Shown in pieces: positions 27,475 to 36,798 of a stretch of 64,000 bases of DNA (its first letter is position 1; every line of letters starts with the position of its first letter). Source of the stretch: Streptomyces capitiformicae (lineage in GTDB: Bacteria; Actinomycetota; Actinomycetes; Streptomycetales; Streptomycetaceae); the NCBI RefSeq assembly GCF_002214185.1, contig NZ_CP022161.1:4649767-4713766 (forward strand), in the 5' to 3' direction. The notes beneath the pieces were generated by a model. The model saw only the letters and a list, made by a program, of their open reading frames with translations, did not search any database and was not told the DNA's origin. Position numbers and translations under genes: made by a program.

Positions 27475-28698
27475 TCACTCCTCGCGGCCGACCTTCTCCA
27501 CCAGTGCCACGAAGTCCGCGACCGCCTCGCGCACGTCCTCCGCCGACCACTCGAGTCCCGCGGCCCGCACCTCCACCTCGGTGACGGCCAGCCCCGGCCC
27601 GCCCTTGTCCCAAGGGCGGGCGAACAGCACCGCCTTGGTCTCCTCGCCCTGCCGGACCGCGGCCTCCGTGACGACATCGACGTCGTACGGCAGCCAGACC
27701 TGGAACTCGTTGGTGTGCGGCTCCTCGGGATGCACCCGCACCCACGGCACTCCCGCTTCCGTGAACCCCTCGCGCAGCGCGGCGGCCACCACGCGCGCGT
27801 GGCGCACGTACTGCGGCAGCCGGGGCAGCTCCCGCTCCAGGCCGACGAGGGCCGACAGCACGGTCGGGAACTGCTGGAAGAGCTGGCCGCCGTACCGGTG
27901 CCGCCAGGCCTTCGCCTCGTCGATCAGGGTCTTCGGGCCGGCGATCGCGGCACCGCCGTAGGCGTCGAGGGACTTGTAGTACGACACGTAGACGCTGTCC
28001 GCGAGGCCCGCGATCTCGTCGACGGAGCGGCCGAAGTGGGTGACGGACTCCCACAGACGGGCCCCGTCGAAGTGGACCACCGCGTCGCGCTCGCGTGCCG
28101 CCTCGGTGACCTCGGTCAGCTCCTCCCACGAGGGGAGCACGAAACCGGCCTCCCTGAGGGGCAGTTCGAGCATCAGCGCCCCGAAGGGCTCGTCCAGGCC
28201 GCGTATCTCGTCGGCGGTGGGCAACCGTGGCTCGCTCGTCAGTCGGATCGGACGCAATCCGCTGACCTGGCTGAACGCGTGCCGCTCGTACATCTCGGGG
28301 TGGGCCAGCGGGTGCAGGGCCACGGCCGGGTTCCCGGTACGGCCCGCCCAGCAGCGCAGGGCCACCTGCTGGGCCATCGTGCCCGTGGGGAAGAACGCGG
28401 CGGCCTCCATGCCGAGCAGCGCGGCGGTCCGCTCCTCCAGGGCCTCGACGACCCCGTTGCCGTACAGGTCCGCCGACTCGTCCAGGTCGTACACGTCCCC
28501 GGCCCCGTCCAGCACGGCCAGCCGTTCCCGGATCGTGGCCAGGGCGCTCGTCCGCGCCAGCACGCGCTCCGCGGCCCGGTGGGCGACCCGGCGCCGCTTG
28601 GACCTCATCGCGGCTGCGGACTCCTGGAAGGATTCCTCGGGTGTCTCCACAGGTGTCCCCACGGACGTCTCGGGCGTCTCTTCCGCCGTGTCAGTCAT
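27475..28698 (-). CDS. Threonine-aldolase-like PLP enzyme (beta-eliminating lyase family)
   Basis: A 407-residue fold-type I PLP enzyme of the L-threonine aldolase/beta-eliminating lyase family. AAAFFPTGTMAQQVAL binds the cofactor phosphate region, VVHFDGARLWE holds the PLP-nitrogen Asp, and the Schiff-base Lys is in VSYYKSLDAYGG. The first 40 residues are a Thr/Glu-rich extension. It is longer than typical aldolases (about 340), so the substrate should not be assumed to be threonine. ATG 28698 (MTDTAEE) is chosen over longer frames that enter the upstream non-coding region. Confidence 0.85.
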   Translation of the reverse strand: MTDTAEETPETSVGTPVETPEESFQESAAAMRSKRRRVAHRAAERVLARTSALATIRERLAVLDGAGDVYDLDESADLYGNGVVEALEERTAALLGMEAAAFFPTGTMAQQVALRCWAGRTGNPAVALHPLAHPEMYERHAFSQVSGLRPIRLTSEPRLPTADEIRGLDEPFGALMLELPLREAGFVLPSWEELTEVTEAARERDAVVHFDGARLWESVTHFGRSVDEIAGLADSVYVSYYKSLDAYGGAAIAGPKTLIDEAKAWRHRYGGQLFQQFPTVLSALVGLERELPRLPQYVRHARVVAAALREGFTEAGVPWVRVHPEEPHTNEFQVWLPYDVDVVTEAAVRQGEETKAVLFARPWDKGGPGLAVTEVEVRAAGLEWSAEDVREAVADFVALVEKVGREE

Positions 28699-28882
28699 CC
28701 CCGGATCATCCCCCGCGCCGCATCCCCCGGGCACTCGGTTTTCGTACGCCCGTGACCTGCGGACACTCCCCACCGAAACCCACAGCCTGTGGACAACCGA
28801 TCGACCCTCGAACCAATCGCGTTAACATGACGAGAAATCGTCCGGTACCCAGAGCGGACTGGAACGGGAAGGCCACCACCGA

Positions 28883-29830
28883 GTGAGTACATTCCAGCAA
28901 CCAGAGCCGAAGGACCGCCCCGCGCGGCTCACCGTCGGCGTCGTCGGCGCCGGCCGCGTGGGTCCCGCGCTGGCGGCGTCGCTGCAACTCGCCGGGCACC
29001 GCCCGGTGGCCGTCTCCGGGGTCTCCGACGCCTCCAGACGCCGCGCCGCCGAACTGCTGCCCGACGTGCCGCTCATGCCCCCCGCCGATGTGCTGCGCCA
29101 CGCGGACCTGGTCCTGCTGACTGTCCCGGACGACGCCCTTCCGGGCCTCGTCGAGGGCCTCGCCGAGACCGGCTCCGTACGGCCGGGGCAGCTGCTGGTG
29201 CACACCTCCGGGCGGTACGGCGCGAAGGTGCTGGACCCCGCGCTCAGGGCCGGGGCGCTGCCGCTGGCGCTGCACCCCGCGATGACGTTCACCGGCACTT
29301 CGGTGGACGTGCAGCGGCTCGCCGGGTGCTCCTTCGGGGTCACGGCACCCGACGAGCTGCGGCTGGCCGCCGAGGCGCTGGTGATCGAGATGGGCGGCGA
29401 ACCGGAGTGGATCGCCGAGGAGAACCGCCCGCTCTACCACGCGGCCCTCGCCCTGGGCGCCAACCACCTGGTGACCCTGGTCGCCCAGTCCATGGAACTG
29501 CTGCGCACGGCCGGTGTCGTGGCCCCCGACCGCATGCTCGGCCCGCTCCTGGGCGCCGCCCTGGACAACGCCCTGCGCTCGGGCGACGCGGCCCTCACCG
29601 GCCCTGTCGCACGCGGCGACGCGGGCACGGTCGCCGCGCATGTCGCCGAGCTGCGCGCGCACGCCCCGGCGACCGTCGCCGGATATCTGGCCATGGCCCG
29701 CGCGACCGCCGACCGGGCCCTCGCCCACGGTCTGCTCAAACCGGAGCTGGCCGAGGACCTCCTCGGGGTACTCGCGGGCGGGACGAACCCGATCACCGGG
29801 ACCGACGGGACCGAGGGGAACGCCCGATGA
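28883..29830 (+). CDS. Rossmann-fold DUF2520 dehydrogenase, first gene of the pantothenate operon
   Basis: A 315-residue protein with an N-terminal NAD(P)-binding Rossmann motif ([17 protein letters not shown]) and a C-terminal DUF2520 helical domain similar to the 6-phosphogluconate/ketopantoate reductase superfamily. It overlaps panC by four bases (ATGA). The same pairing exists in mycobacteria (Rv3603c-panC). Ketopantoate reduction would fit both fold and position, but I see no proof. GTG 28883 follows GGGAAGG. Confidence 0.88.
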   Translation: MSTFQQPEPKDRPARLTVGVVGAGRVGPALAASLQLAGHRPVAVSGVSDASRRRAAELLPDVPLMPPADVLRHADLVLLTVPDDALPGLVEGLAETGSVRPGQLLVHTSGRYGAKVLDPALRAGALPLALHPAMTFTGTSVDVQRLAGCSFGVTAPDELRLAAEALVIEMGGEPEWIAEENRPLYHAALALGANHLVTLVAQSMELLRTAGVVAPDRMLGPLLGAALDNALRSGDAALTGPVARGDAGTVAAHVAELRAHAPATVAGYLAMARATADRALAHGLLKPELAEDLLGVLAGGTNPITGTDGTEGNAR

Positions 29831-30819
29831 CCACCACTGTGCTGCGCACCGCCGACGAACTGCCCGCACGCGCGCGTGCGGGCCGTCGCGCCGTCGTGAT
29901 GACCATGGGCGCACTGCACGAGGGCCATGCCACCCTGATCCGCACCGCGCGCGAGCTCGCGGGCCGGGAGGGAGAGGTCGTCGTCACCGTCTTCGTGAAC
30001 CCCCTCCAGTTCGGCGCGGGCGAGGACCTCGACCGCTACCCGCGCACCCTGGACGCCGACGTCAAACTCGCCGAACAGTCGGGCGCCGACGTGGTGTTCG
30101 CCCCCTGGGTCGACGAGGTCTATCCCGGCGGCGAACCCCAGGTCCGCATCACCGCGGGCCCCATGGGCGAACGCCTGGAGGGCGCCGCCCGCCCCGGCCA
30201 CTTCGACGGCATGCTCACCGTCGTCGCCAAACTGCTGCACCTCACCCGCCCCGACCTGGCCCTCTACGGCCAGAAGGACGCCCAGCAGCTCGCCCTGATC
30301 CGCCGCATGGTCCGCGATCTGAACTTCGGCGTGGAGATCGTCGCCGTACCGACCGTCCGCGAAGCCGACGGCCTGGCCCTGTCCAGCCGCAACCGCTACC
30401 TGTCCGCCGAGGAGCGGCGAACGGCCCTCGCCCTCTCCAAGGCCCTGTTCGCGGGCCGCGACCGGCACGCGGCCCAGGAGGCCCTCCGCGCGCGTGCCCG
30501 CGAAGTGCCCGCCACGCGCGCGCGTGCCGAGGCCCTGAGCGCGATCGGCGAGTCCCGCGCGGCCGCCGACGCCCACGCCATGGCGAAGGCCGCCCCCGGC
30601 GGTCCGGCCGCCGTCCGCGCCGCCGCACGCCTCGTCCTCGACGAGGCCCTGCGCATGAAGCCGCCGCTGGAGCTGGACTACCTGGCCCTGGTGGACCCCT
30701 CCGACTTCACCGACATCCCCGACGACTTCACCGGCGAAGCCGTCCTCGCCGTCGCGGCCCGGGTGGGGACGACCCGGCTGATCGACAACATCCCCCTGAC
30801 CTTCGGAGCCGCCTCGTGA
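29827..30819 (+). CDS. panC: Pantothenate synthetase
   Basis: Joins pantoate and beta-alanine with ATP to make pantothenate for CoA. Motifs: [14 protein letters not shown] (HIGH-type nucleotide site), [32 protein letters not shown], and [13 protein letters not shown] (KMSKS-equivalent). The 330-residue protein starts at ATG 29827 overlapping the previous stop, and its own stop overlaps the nadB GTG. Near residues 220-250 it has an extra Ala/Arg-rich stretch containing two ARARA segments. Confidence 0.96.
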   Translation: MTTTVLRTADELPARARAGRRAVVMTMGALHEGHATLIRTARELAGREGEVVVTVFVNPLQFGAGEDLDRYPRTLDADVKLAEQSGADVVFAPWVDEVYPGGEPQVRITAGPMGERLEGAARPGHFDGMLTVVAKLLHLTRPDLALYGQKDAQQLALIRRMVRDLNFGVEIVAVPTVREADGLALSSRNRYLSAEERRTALALSKALFAGRDRHAAQEALRARAREVPATRARAEALSAIGESRAAADAHAMAKAAPGGPAAVRAAARLVLDEALRMKPPLELDYLALVDPSDFTDIPDDFTGEAVLAVAARVGTTRLIDNIPLTFGAAS

Positions 30820-32585
30820 CCACCACAGGCATACGCCCGCCCGTCGCCCACCACCACCCTCGAACGAGAGCGCTTCGCGCTCGCCCCTGCTTGCCCGCCC
30901 CCGCACCGGGCTGGTCCATCGACGCGGACGTCGTGGTCGTCGGATCGGGCGTCGCCGGCCTCACCGCCGCGCTGCGCTGCGAGGCCGCCGGACTGAACAC
31001 CGTCGTCGTCACCAAGGCCCGCCTCGACGACGGCTCCACCCGCTGGGCCCAGGGCGGCATCGCAGCCGCCCTCGGCGAGGGCGACACCCCCGAACAGCAC
31101 CGGGACGACACCCTGGTCGCGGGCGCGGGCCTGTGCGACGCGGACGCCGTACGGCTCCTCGTCACCGAGGGACCCGACGCCGTACGCCGCCTGATCGAGA
31201 CCGGCGCCCACTTCGACGAGTCCGAGGAAGGCGGCCTGGAGCTCACCCGCGAGGGCGGCCACCACCGCCGCCGCATCGCCCACGCGGGCGGCGACGCCAC
31301 CGGCGCCGAGATCTCCCGGGCCCTAGTCGAGGCCGTACGCGCGCGTGGACTGCGCACGATCGAGAACGCGCTCGTCCTGGACCTCCTGACGGACGCCGAG
31401 GGCCGTACCGCCGGTGTAACCCTGCACGTCATGGGCGAGGGCCAGCACGACGGCGTGGGAGCCGTCCATGCCCCCGCGGTCGTCCTCGCGACCGGCGGCA
31501 TGGGCCAGGTCTTCTCCGCGACCACCAACCCGTCCGTGTCGACCGGCGACGGCGTGGCCCTCGCCCTGCGCGCGGGCGCCGAGGTCAGCGATCTGGAGTT
31601 CGTCCAGTTCCACCCCACCGTGCTGTTCCTGGGCCCGGACGCCGAGGGCCAGCAGCCCCTCGTCTCCGAGGCGGTACGCGGCGAGGGCGCCCACCTGGTC
31701 GACGCCGACGGCACCCGCTTCATGGTCGGACAGCACGAACTCGCCGAACTCGCCCCCCGGGACATCGTCGCCAAGGGCATCATGCGCCGTATGCAGGAAC
31801 AGGGCGCCGAGCACATGTACCTGGACGCCCGGCACTTCGGCGCCCACATGTGGCAGCACCGTTTCCCGACGATCCTCGCCGCCTGCCGCGCCAACGGCTT
31901 CGACCCGATCACCGAGCCCATCCCGGTCGCCCCGGCCGCCCACTACGCCTCCGGCGGCGTCCGCACCGACTCCCACGGCCGTACGACCGTGCCCGGCCTC
32001 TACGCCTGCGGCGAGGTCGCCTGCACCGGCGTCCACGGCGCCAACCGGCTCGCCTCGAACTCCCTCCTGGAGGGCCTGGTCTACGCCGAGCGCATCGTCA
32101 CCGACATCGCCGCCGCCCACGCCGAAAGCGGCCTCCACGCGCGCGTGCCCCAGCCCGTCCCGTACGCGGAGACCCCGGCGCACCCGCTGCTCGCCCCGGA
32201 GGTACGGTTCGCGATCCAGCGGACCATGACGGAGGGCGCCGGCGTGCTGCGCTCCGAGGCCTCCCTGGCGACCGCCGCCGCGGCCCTGGACCGGCTGCAC
32301 GCGGACGCCCGGGACGCCCTCGAAGAGAACGGCAAGACCGCCGAACCCGGCGTCGACACCTGGGAGACCACCAACCTCCTGTGCGTGGCCCGCGTCCTGG
32401 TCGCCGCCGCCCGGCTCCGCGAGGAGACCCGGGGCTGCCACTGGCGCGAGGACCACGCCGAGCGCGACGACGCCGAGTGGCGCCGCCACATCGTCGTACG
32501 GCTGAATCCGGACCGGACCCTCGCCGTACACACCACGGATACCGCAGACTTCCCCCCGACCCGGCCGCACCAGCAGGAGCAGTGA
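30816..32585 (+). CDS. nadB: L-aspartate oxidase
   Basis: FAD enzyme converting aspartate to iminoaspartate in de novo NAD synthesis. FAD-binding motif [14 protein letters not shown], the [11 protein letters not shown] segment, EFVQFHPT, and the C-terminal [21 protein letters not shown] are all present. 589 residues. Residues 8-28 are a basic His/Arg/Pro-rich insertion before the flavoprotein domain, encoded partly by a small GAGCGC/GCGCTC palindrome. It overlaps panC by four bases and is followed five bases later by nadC. The quinolinate synthase gene nadA is not in the window. Confidence 0.96.
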   Translation: MTTTGIRPPVAHHHPRTRALRARPCLPAPAPGWSIDADVVVVGSGVAGLTAALRCEAAGLNTVVVTKARLDDGSTRWAQGGIAAALGEGDTPEQHRDDTLVAGAGLCDADAVRLLVTEGPDAVRRLIETGAHFDESEEGGLELTREGGHHRRRIAHAGGDATGAEISRALVEAVRARGLRTIENALVLDLLTDAEGRTAGVTLHVMGEGQHDGVGAVHAPAVVLATGGMGQVFSATTNPSVSTGDGVALALRAGAEVSDLEFVQFHPTVLFLGPDAEGQQPLVSEAVRGEGAHLVDADGTRFMVGQHELAELAPRDIVAKGIMRRMQEQGAEHMYLDARHFGAHMWQHRFPTILAACRANGFDPITEPIPVAPAAHYASGGVRTDSHGRTTVPGLYACGEVACTGVHGANRLASNSLLEGLVYAERIVTDIAAAHAESGLHARVPQPVPYAETPAHPLLAPEVRFAIQRTMTEGAGVLRSEASLATAAAALDRLHADARDALEENGKTAEPGVDTWETTNLLCVARVLVAAARLREETRGCHWREDHAERDDAEWRRHIVVRLNPDRTLAVHTTDTADFPPTRPHQQEQ

Positions 32586-32590
32586 CAGAC

Positions 32591-33577
32591 GTGAGCACCC
32601 CCGATCTTCCCCTCGTCCAGAGCGGCGGCTGCGGCGACGGCTGCGGCTGCGGCGCCGGCGAAGGCCTTGCCGAGGACGAGTACCTGGAGTGCGGGCTCGA
32701 CCCCGCGCTCGCCCAGCTCCTGGCCGACGCCGGGCTCGACCCCGTGGAGGTCGAGGACATCGCCAACGTCGCCATCCAGGAGGACCTCGACCACGGTGTG
32801 GACGTCACCACGGTCGCCACGATCCCCGAGGACGCCCGCGCCACCGCCGACTTCACCGCCCGTGAGGGCGGCATCGTGGCGGGCCTGAGGATCGCCGAGG
32901 CGGTCCTCTCCGTGGCCTGCTCCGACGAGTTCGAGGTCGAGCGGCACGTCGACGACGGCGACCGGGTGGAGGCCGGGCAGGTGCTCCTCAGCGTCACCGG
33001 CGCCACCCGCGACCTCCTCACCGCCGAACGCAGCGCCCTGAACCTGCTGTGCCGCCTCTCCGGCATCGCGACCGCCACGCGTGCGTGGGCGGACGCCCTG
33101 GAGGGCACGAAGGCGAAGGTCCGCGACACCAGGAAGACCACGCCGGGCCTGCGGTCCCTGGAGAAGTTCGCGGTCCGCTGCGGCGGCGGCAAGAACCACC
33201 GGATGTCGCTGTCCGACGCGGCCCTCGTCAAGGACAACCACGTCGTCGCCGCGGGCGGTGTCGCCCAGGCCTTCAAGGCCGTGCGCGAGATGTTCCCCGA
33301 GGTGCCCATCGAGGTCGAGGTCGACACCCTTCACCAGCTCCGTGAGGTCGTGGACGCGGGCGCCGACCTGATCCTCCTGGACAACTTCACGCCGACCGAG
33401 TGCGAGGAGGCCGTGGCCATCGTCGCCGGCCGGGCGGCACTGGAGGCCTCGGGCCGGCTGACCCTCGCCAACGCCAAGGCGTACGCGGACACGGGCGTCG
33501 ACTACCTGGCGGTGGGAGCCCTCACCCACTCGTCCCCCATCCTCGACATCGGCCTCGACCTGCGCGCGGCCGAGTAG
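32591..33577 (+). CDS. nadC: Nicotinate-nucleotide pyrophosphorylase (quinolinate phosphoribosyltransferase)
   Basis: Converts quinolinate and PRPP to nicotinate mononucleotide. Conserved features: DHGVDVTT, LNLLCRLSGIAT, DTRKTTPGLRSLEKFAVRCGGGKNHR (substrate-binding Arg/Lys/His), LVKDNHV, and EVEVDTL. 328 residues. The first 35 residues are an extension with a Cys/Gly cluster (GGCGDGCGCG) absent from typical NadC. GTG 32591 follows AGGAG at a normal distance. Confidence 0.95.
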   Translation: MSTPDLPLVQSGGCGDGCGCGAGEGLAEDEYLECGLDPALAQLLADAGLDPVEVEDIANVAIQEDLDHGVDVTTVATIPEDARATADFTAREGGIVAGLRIAEAVLSVACSDEFEVERHVDDGDRVEAGQVLLSVTGATRDLLTAERSALNLLCRLSGIATATRAWADALEGTKAKVRDTRKTTPGLRSLEKFAVRCGGGKNHRMSLSDAALVKDNHVVAAGGVAQAFKAVREMFPEVPIEVEVDTLHQLREVVDAGADLILLDNFTPTECEEAVAIVAGRAALEASGRLTLANAKAYADTGVDYLAVGALTHSSPILDIGLDLRAAE

Positions 33578-33592
33578 GGACGGGGACGGGAC

Positions 33593-34390
33593 ATGCTGCT
33601 GACGATCGACGTGGGCAACACCCACACCGTCCTCGGACTGTTCGACGGCGAGGACATCGTCGAACACTGGCGCATCTCCACGGACGCGCGCCGTACCGCC
33701 GACGAACTGGCGGTCCTGTTGCAGGGCCTCATGGGCATGCACCCGCTGCTCGGAGAGGAGTTGGGCGACGGCATCGACGGCATCGCGATCTGCGCCACCG
33801 TCCCGTCCGTCCTGCACGAGCTCCGCGAGGTGACCCGCCGCTACTACGGCGACGTTCCCGCCGTCCTCGTCGAGCCCGGTGTCAAGACGGGCGTGCCGAT
33901 CCTCACCGACAACCCCAAGGAGGTCGGCGCCGACCGCATCATCAACGCGGTCGCCGCGGTCGAGTTGTACGGCGGTCCGGCCGTCGTCGTCGACTTCGGT
34001 ACGGCGACGACGTTCGACGCGGTGAGCGCGCGCGGGGAGTACGTGGGCGGGGTCATCGCGCCCGGCATCGAGATCTCCGTCGAGGCGCTCGGCGTCAAGG
34101 GCGCCCAGCTCCGCAAGATCGAGGTCGCGCGCCCCCGCAGCGTCATCGGCAAGAACACGGTCGAGGCGATGCAGTCCGGCATCGTCTATGGCTTCGCCGG
34201 CCAGGTCGACGGCGTGGTGAGCCGCATGGTCCGCGAACTCGCCGACGACCCCGAGGACGTGACGGTCATCGCGACGGGCGGCCTGGCGCCGATGGTGCTG
34301 GGCGAGTCCTCGGTGATAGACGAGCACGAGCCCTGGCTGACGCTGATCGGGCTCCGCCTGGTGTACGAGCGCAACGTCTCGCGTCTCTGA
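33593..34390 (+). CDS. coaX: Type III pantothenate kinase
   Basis: Phosphorylates pantothenate in the first step of CoA synthesis; type III enzymes are not feedback-inhibited by CoA. Motifs: LLTIDVGNTHTVLGLF (phosphate loop), GADRIINAVAA, and VVDFGTATTFDAV. 265 residues, normal length. It follows nadC by 15 bases with a GGGGACGGGAC ribosome site and closes the DUF2520-panC-nadB-nadC-coaX operon. In mycobacteria panD and coaX follow panC, so nadBC occupy the place of panD here. Confidence 0.96.
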   Translation: MLLTIDVGNTHTVLGLFDGEDIVEHWRISTDARRTADELAVLLQGLMGMHPLLGEELGDGIDGIAICATVPSVLHELREVTRRYYGDVPAVLVEPGVKTGVPILTDNPKEVGADRIINAVAAVELYGGPAVVVDFGTATTFDAVSARGEYVGGVIAPGIEISVEALGVKGAQLRKIEVARPRSVIGKNTVEAMQSGIVYGFAGQVDGVVSRMVRELADDPEDVTVIATGGLAPMVLGESSVIDEHEPWLTLIGLRLVYERNVSRL

Positions 34391-34394
34391 GGAC

Positions 34395-34480
34395 AGTTCC
34401 CCGCGCCCTTTCAGGGGGCGCGGGGCTGTATCGATATGTGGCTCCGCCGCGCGGGCGCGAGCAACCACGGCGGGGGCGAG
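34395..34480. repeat. Dispersed intergenic GC-rich hairpin repeat, copy 2
   Basis: Closely matches copy 1 at 4076-4162 through the hairpin and the following GGCTCCGCCGCG segment, with ATCGAT present in the middle. Confidence 0.7.
34399..34425 (+). terminator. GC-rich hairpin after coaX
   Basis: CCCCGCGCCC pairs with GGGCGCGGGG around a seven-base loop, nine bases after the coaX stop codon. It is part of a dispersed repeat. Confidence 0.65.
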
Positions 34481-34551
34481 TGAAATCCCCCCAGGCGGGT
34501 GGTCCCCGGCGCCACACACCCCCATCGCGCCGATTTTGTCTGATTAGCGCG

Positions 34552-34557
34552 TATTGT
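34552..34557 (+). promoter_or_regulatory. -10 box for leaderless mRNA of the next gene
   Basis: TATTGT, six bases before ATG 34564. Confidence 0.55.
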
Positions 34558-34563
34558 CGCCGC

Positions 34564-35286
34564 ATGCCCACGCCCCACGGAACCCGCGGCGGCATGGCGT
34601 TCGGCGCTGAGGAGCTGCGTGTGCTCCGTCGTGCCCTCGCCCTCGCCCTGAACCCCAGTCCCGCCTCGGCGGAGGACGTGCAGGACTGTCTCCGGCTCGC
34701 CGAGTCCGTCGACGAGGCGACCCGCGAGGACGCCCGTCTGAGGGCCTTCCTCCTGGCCGACCTCGCCCGCTACCGCGCCGCGCTCCCCGGCACGGCCACG
34801 GGCTACGCGGCGCTCCTGGAGGAGGCCCTGGACGCGGGGTACCGCCCCCACCCGGACGACCTCGCCGCGCTGCGCGCCCTGCGCGCCAATCCCACCGCGG
34901 CCGCCCTGCTGGACCGCTGCCGCCCCCTCCTGGAACGAGACGTCCGCGCCCGCTTCGCGGGGTGCGCGGCCAAGGCGGCGGTCGTCGTCCCGGCCTCCCG
35001 CCCCGGCTCCGGCGCCCGCTCCCGCGGCCGCCTGACCGCTCTCCCCGGCGGCCTGCCGGAGTCGGGCAGGGCCGCACACGCGCGTGCAGCCGGCGAGGGG
35101 CCCGCCAAGCCCAAGCCGGCCAGGCCCGCCCGTCCCGCCGAACCCGCCGACAAGCCGGGCCCGGTACGCCGCCCCGACGCCCCGCCTCCGAGCCGCCCCA
35201 TCCCCACCCCCGGCGAGGTCTTCCCGCCCAAGCGGAAACCGCAGGCCCCGCCCGCGAAGCCGCCCCAGCAACTGGCCGCCGTCTAG
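34564..35286 (+). CDS. Hypothetical protein, helical domain plus Pro/Ala/Lys-rich tail
   Basis: A 240-residue protein. Residues 10-125 are Ala/Leu/Arg-rich helices (FGAEELRVLRRALALALNPSPASAEDVQDCLRLAESVDEA), and residues 130-240 are a basic Pro-rich tail. No known catalytic motif. Streptomyces orthologues occur at this place between coaX and the BlaI-type gene. A TANNNT box six bases before the ATG suggests leaderless expression. Function unknown. Confidence 0.75.
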   Translation: MPTPHGTRGGMAFGAEELRVLRRALALALNPSPASAEDVQDCLRLAESVDEATREDARLRAFLLADLARYRAALPGTATGYAALLEEALDAGYRPHPDDLAALRALRANPTAAALLDRCRPLLERDVRARFAGCAAKAAVVVPASRPGSGARSRGRLTALPGGLPESGRAAHARAAGEGPAKPKPARPARPAEPADKPGPVRRPDAPPPSRPIPTPGEVFPPKRKPQAPPAKPPQQLAAV

Positions 35287-35293
35287 CCCTGGC

Positions 35294-35299
35294 TACCCT
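35294..35299 (+). promoter_or_regulatory. -10 box for leaderless mRNA of small membrane protein
   Basis: TACCCT, six bases before ATG 35306. Confidence 0.55.
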
Positions 35300-35305
35300 G
35301 GACGC

Positions 35306-35497
35306 ATGGACTACGTCTCCGCGCTGCTGCCCCCCTTCGTGATGGCCGTGCTCTTCATCAGCGTCATCAGGGTGATCGTGAAGAGCCAGGGCGGCCCGAA
35401 CAAGGCCAAGGAGGACGCGGTCGTCGACGCGGCGCTCGCGCGCGCGGAGAACGCCCGCCAGGCCTCCGGCACCCGTCCCAAGGGCACCGGCGCCTGA
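35306..35497 (+). CDS. Small single-span membrane protein
   Basis: A 63-residue protein with one N-terminal membrane segment (residues 6-24, SALLPPFVMAVLFISVIRVI) and a charged cytoplasmic tail (KSQGGPNKAKEDAVVDAALARAENARQ). No family is recognised. It is a believable gene because of its own TANNNT box, clean membrane topology and a strong terminator right after it. Confidence 0.75.
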   Translation: MDYVSALLPPFVMAVLFISVIRVIVKSQGGPNKAKEDAVVDAALARAENARQASGTRPKGTGA

Positions 35498-35513
35498 CGC
35501 GACCCGCCCCATC

Positions 35514-35555
35514 GGCGTACGACTCGTGTGCTTTTCGAGTCGTACGCCCTTTTTG
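35514..35555 (+). terminator. Rho-independent terminator
   Basis: GGCGTACGACTCG pairs perfectly with CGAGTCGTACGCC around a nine-base loop, followed by CTTTTTG. It is the most canonical intrinsic terminator in the window. Confidence 0.9.
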
Positions 35556-35584
35556 TTCATCTTCTCCGGATATTGTGCGGAACT

Positions 35585-36067
35585 GTGCCTCGCCCATTGG
35601 GAGAACTCGAAGACGCGGTCATGACGCGGGTGTGGAAGTGGAACCGCCCGGTGACCGTTCGAGAAGTCCTGGAAGATCTTCAGCGGGAACGGTCCATCGC
35701 ATACACCACGGTGATGACCGTTCTGGACAATCTCCATCAGAAGGGCTGGGTGCGCAGAGAGGCGGAAGGCCGGGCCTATCGATATGAGGCGGTCTCCACT
35801 CGCGCCGCCTACGCCGCCGCACTGATGAACGAGGCATGGTCGCAGAGCGACAACCCCGCGGCCGCTCTCGTCGCCTTCTTCGGGATGATGAGCGAGGAAC
35901 AGCGGCAGTCCCTCATGGACGCCGTACGCATCGTGCAAGGCCCCGCACCCGTCGAGCCCGCCGCCACGGACGTCGAAACCGCTGTTGAAACCGCCGTCGA
36001 ATCCCCCGAATCGTCCGGTGAATCAGGCGGTACCCCCGGCCAATCCACGGATCGCCCCGGGCGATAG
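35585..36067 (+). CDS. BlaI/MecI/CopY-family transcriptional regulator
   Basis: A 160-residue winged-helix repressor: PLGELEDAVMTRVWKWNRPVTVREVLEDL and IAYTTVMTVLDNLHQKGWVRREAEGRAYRYEAV form the DNA-binding domain, and the C-terminal third contains the dimerisation helix. The last 35 residues are a Thr/Glu/Ser-rich tail. In the BlaI family such proteins repress genes for beta-lactamase or other stress functions; here no blaR1-type sensor protease is adjacent. GTG 35585 begins the conserved domain; TATTGT eight bases upstream could be its -10. Confidence 0.88.
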   Translation: MPRPLGELEDAVMTRVWKWNRPVTVREVLEDLQRERSIAYTTVMTVLDNLHQKGWVRREAEGRAYRYEAVSTRAAYAAALMNEAWSQSDNPAAALVAFFGMMSEEQRQSLMDAVRIVQGPAPVEPAATDVETAVETAVESPESSGESGGTPGQSTDRPGR

Positions 36068-36070
36068 CGT
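36065..36070 (+). promoter_or_regulatory. -10 box for leaderless argA mRNA
   Basis: TAGCGT, seven bases before ATG 36078. It overlaps the TAG stop codon of the BlaI-type gene. Confidence 0.5.
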
Positions 36071-36077
36071 CCCGCTC

Positions 36078-36611
36078 ATGTCAGCAGAGAGTCCCGAAGT
36101 CACCGCAAAAGCCATCACCGTCCGACGGGCTCGGACCAGCGATGTCCCGCACGTACGCGCCCTCCTTGACGCGTACGTCCAGCGCCGCATCCTGCTCGAC
36201 AAAGCGACGGTGACGCTTTACGAGGACATCCAGGAGTTCTGGGTCGCGGAACGGGACGACAACGCACAGGTTGTGGGCTGCGGCGCACTGCACGTGATGT
36301 GGGAAGACCTCGCGGAAGTCCGCACTCTCGCCGTGAACCCGGAGGCCAAGGGGCTCGGTGTCGGTCACCAGTTGCTGGAGAAGTTGCTGCACACCGCCCG
36401 GTGGCTGGGTGTTCGCCGGGTTTTCTGTCTGACCTTCGAAGTCGAGTTCTTCGCGAAGCACGGCTTCGTGGAGATCGGCGAGACACCGGTCGACACCGAT
36501 GTGTACGCGGAGCTGCTGCGTTCCTATGACGAGGGCGTCGCGGAGTTCCTCGGTCTCGAACGAGTGAAACCGAACACCTTGGGCAACAGCCGGATGCTTC
36601 TGCATCTGTGA
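36078..36611 (+). CDS. argA: Amino-acid N-acetyltransferase (GNAT-type N-acetylglutamate synthase)
   Basis: A 177-residue single-domain GNAT enzyme closely resembling mycobacterial ArgA (Rv2747): both have VRRARTSDVP, LYEDIQEFWVAE, VGCGALHVMW, and the C-terminal SYDEGVAEFL followed by KPNTLGNSRMLL. It acetylates glutamate (glutamine in the mycobacterial case) to begin arginine synthesis. The acetyl-CoA loop is in NPEAKGLGVGHQLLEKLL. It is far shorter than the classical ArgA kinase-fused enzyme. ATG 36078 is supported by the adjacent TANNNT box. Confidence 0.9.
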   Translation: MSAESPEVTAKAITVRRARTSDVPHVRALLDAYVQRRILLDKATVTLYEDIQEFWVAERDDNAQVVGCGALHVMWEDLAEVRTLAVNPEAKGLGVGHQLLEKLLHTARWLGVRRVFCLTFEVEFFAKHGFVEIGETPVDTDVYAELLRSYDEGVAEFLGLERVKPNTLGNSRMLLHL

Positions 36612-36786
36612 TCGTCGAGCGCGACCTATTCCGGTGAGGGTTGCCTCGCCCGGGTTCCCTATGTCCGAAACGCGTATGTTTCCGGTCTTCCCAGGCCCGT
36701 CGCCCTCTCCGCGCCCTCTCCTCGGTCTCTCCCCGGTCTCTCCCAGGGGTTTGTGTTTTCTCTGGAAAAGCGGTTTGCTTTCCGAC

Positions 36787-36798
36787 GTACTGCAGTAC
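36787..36798. promoter_or_regulatory. Perfect 12-base palindrome upstream of lsr2
   Basis: GTACTGCAGTAC in an unusually AT-rich stretch followed by TGCATATAAC, 79 bases before the lsr2 start. It could be an operator or part of an autoregulated promoter; Lsr2 itself prefers AT-rich DNA. Confidence 0.4.

Noticed and set aside
29514..32585. 1023-codon plus-strand frame spanning panC and nadB
   Set aside because: Only the part from GTG 30816 is nadB; the first 434 codons are an out-of-frame reading of the DUF2520 and panC genes.
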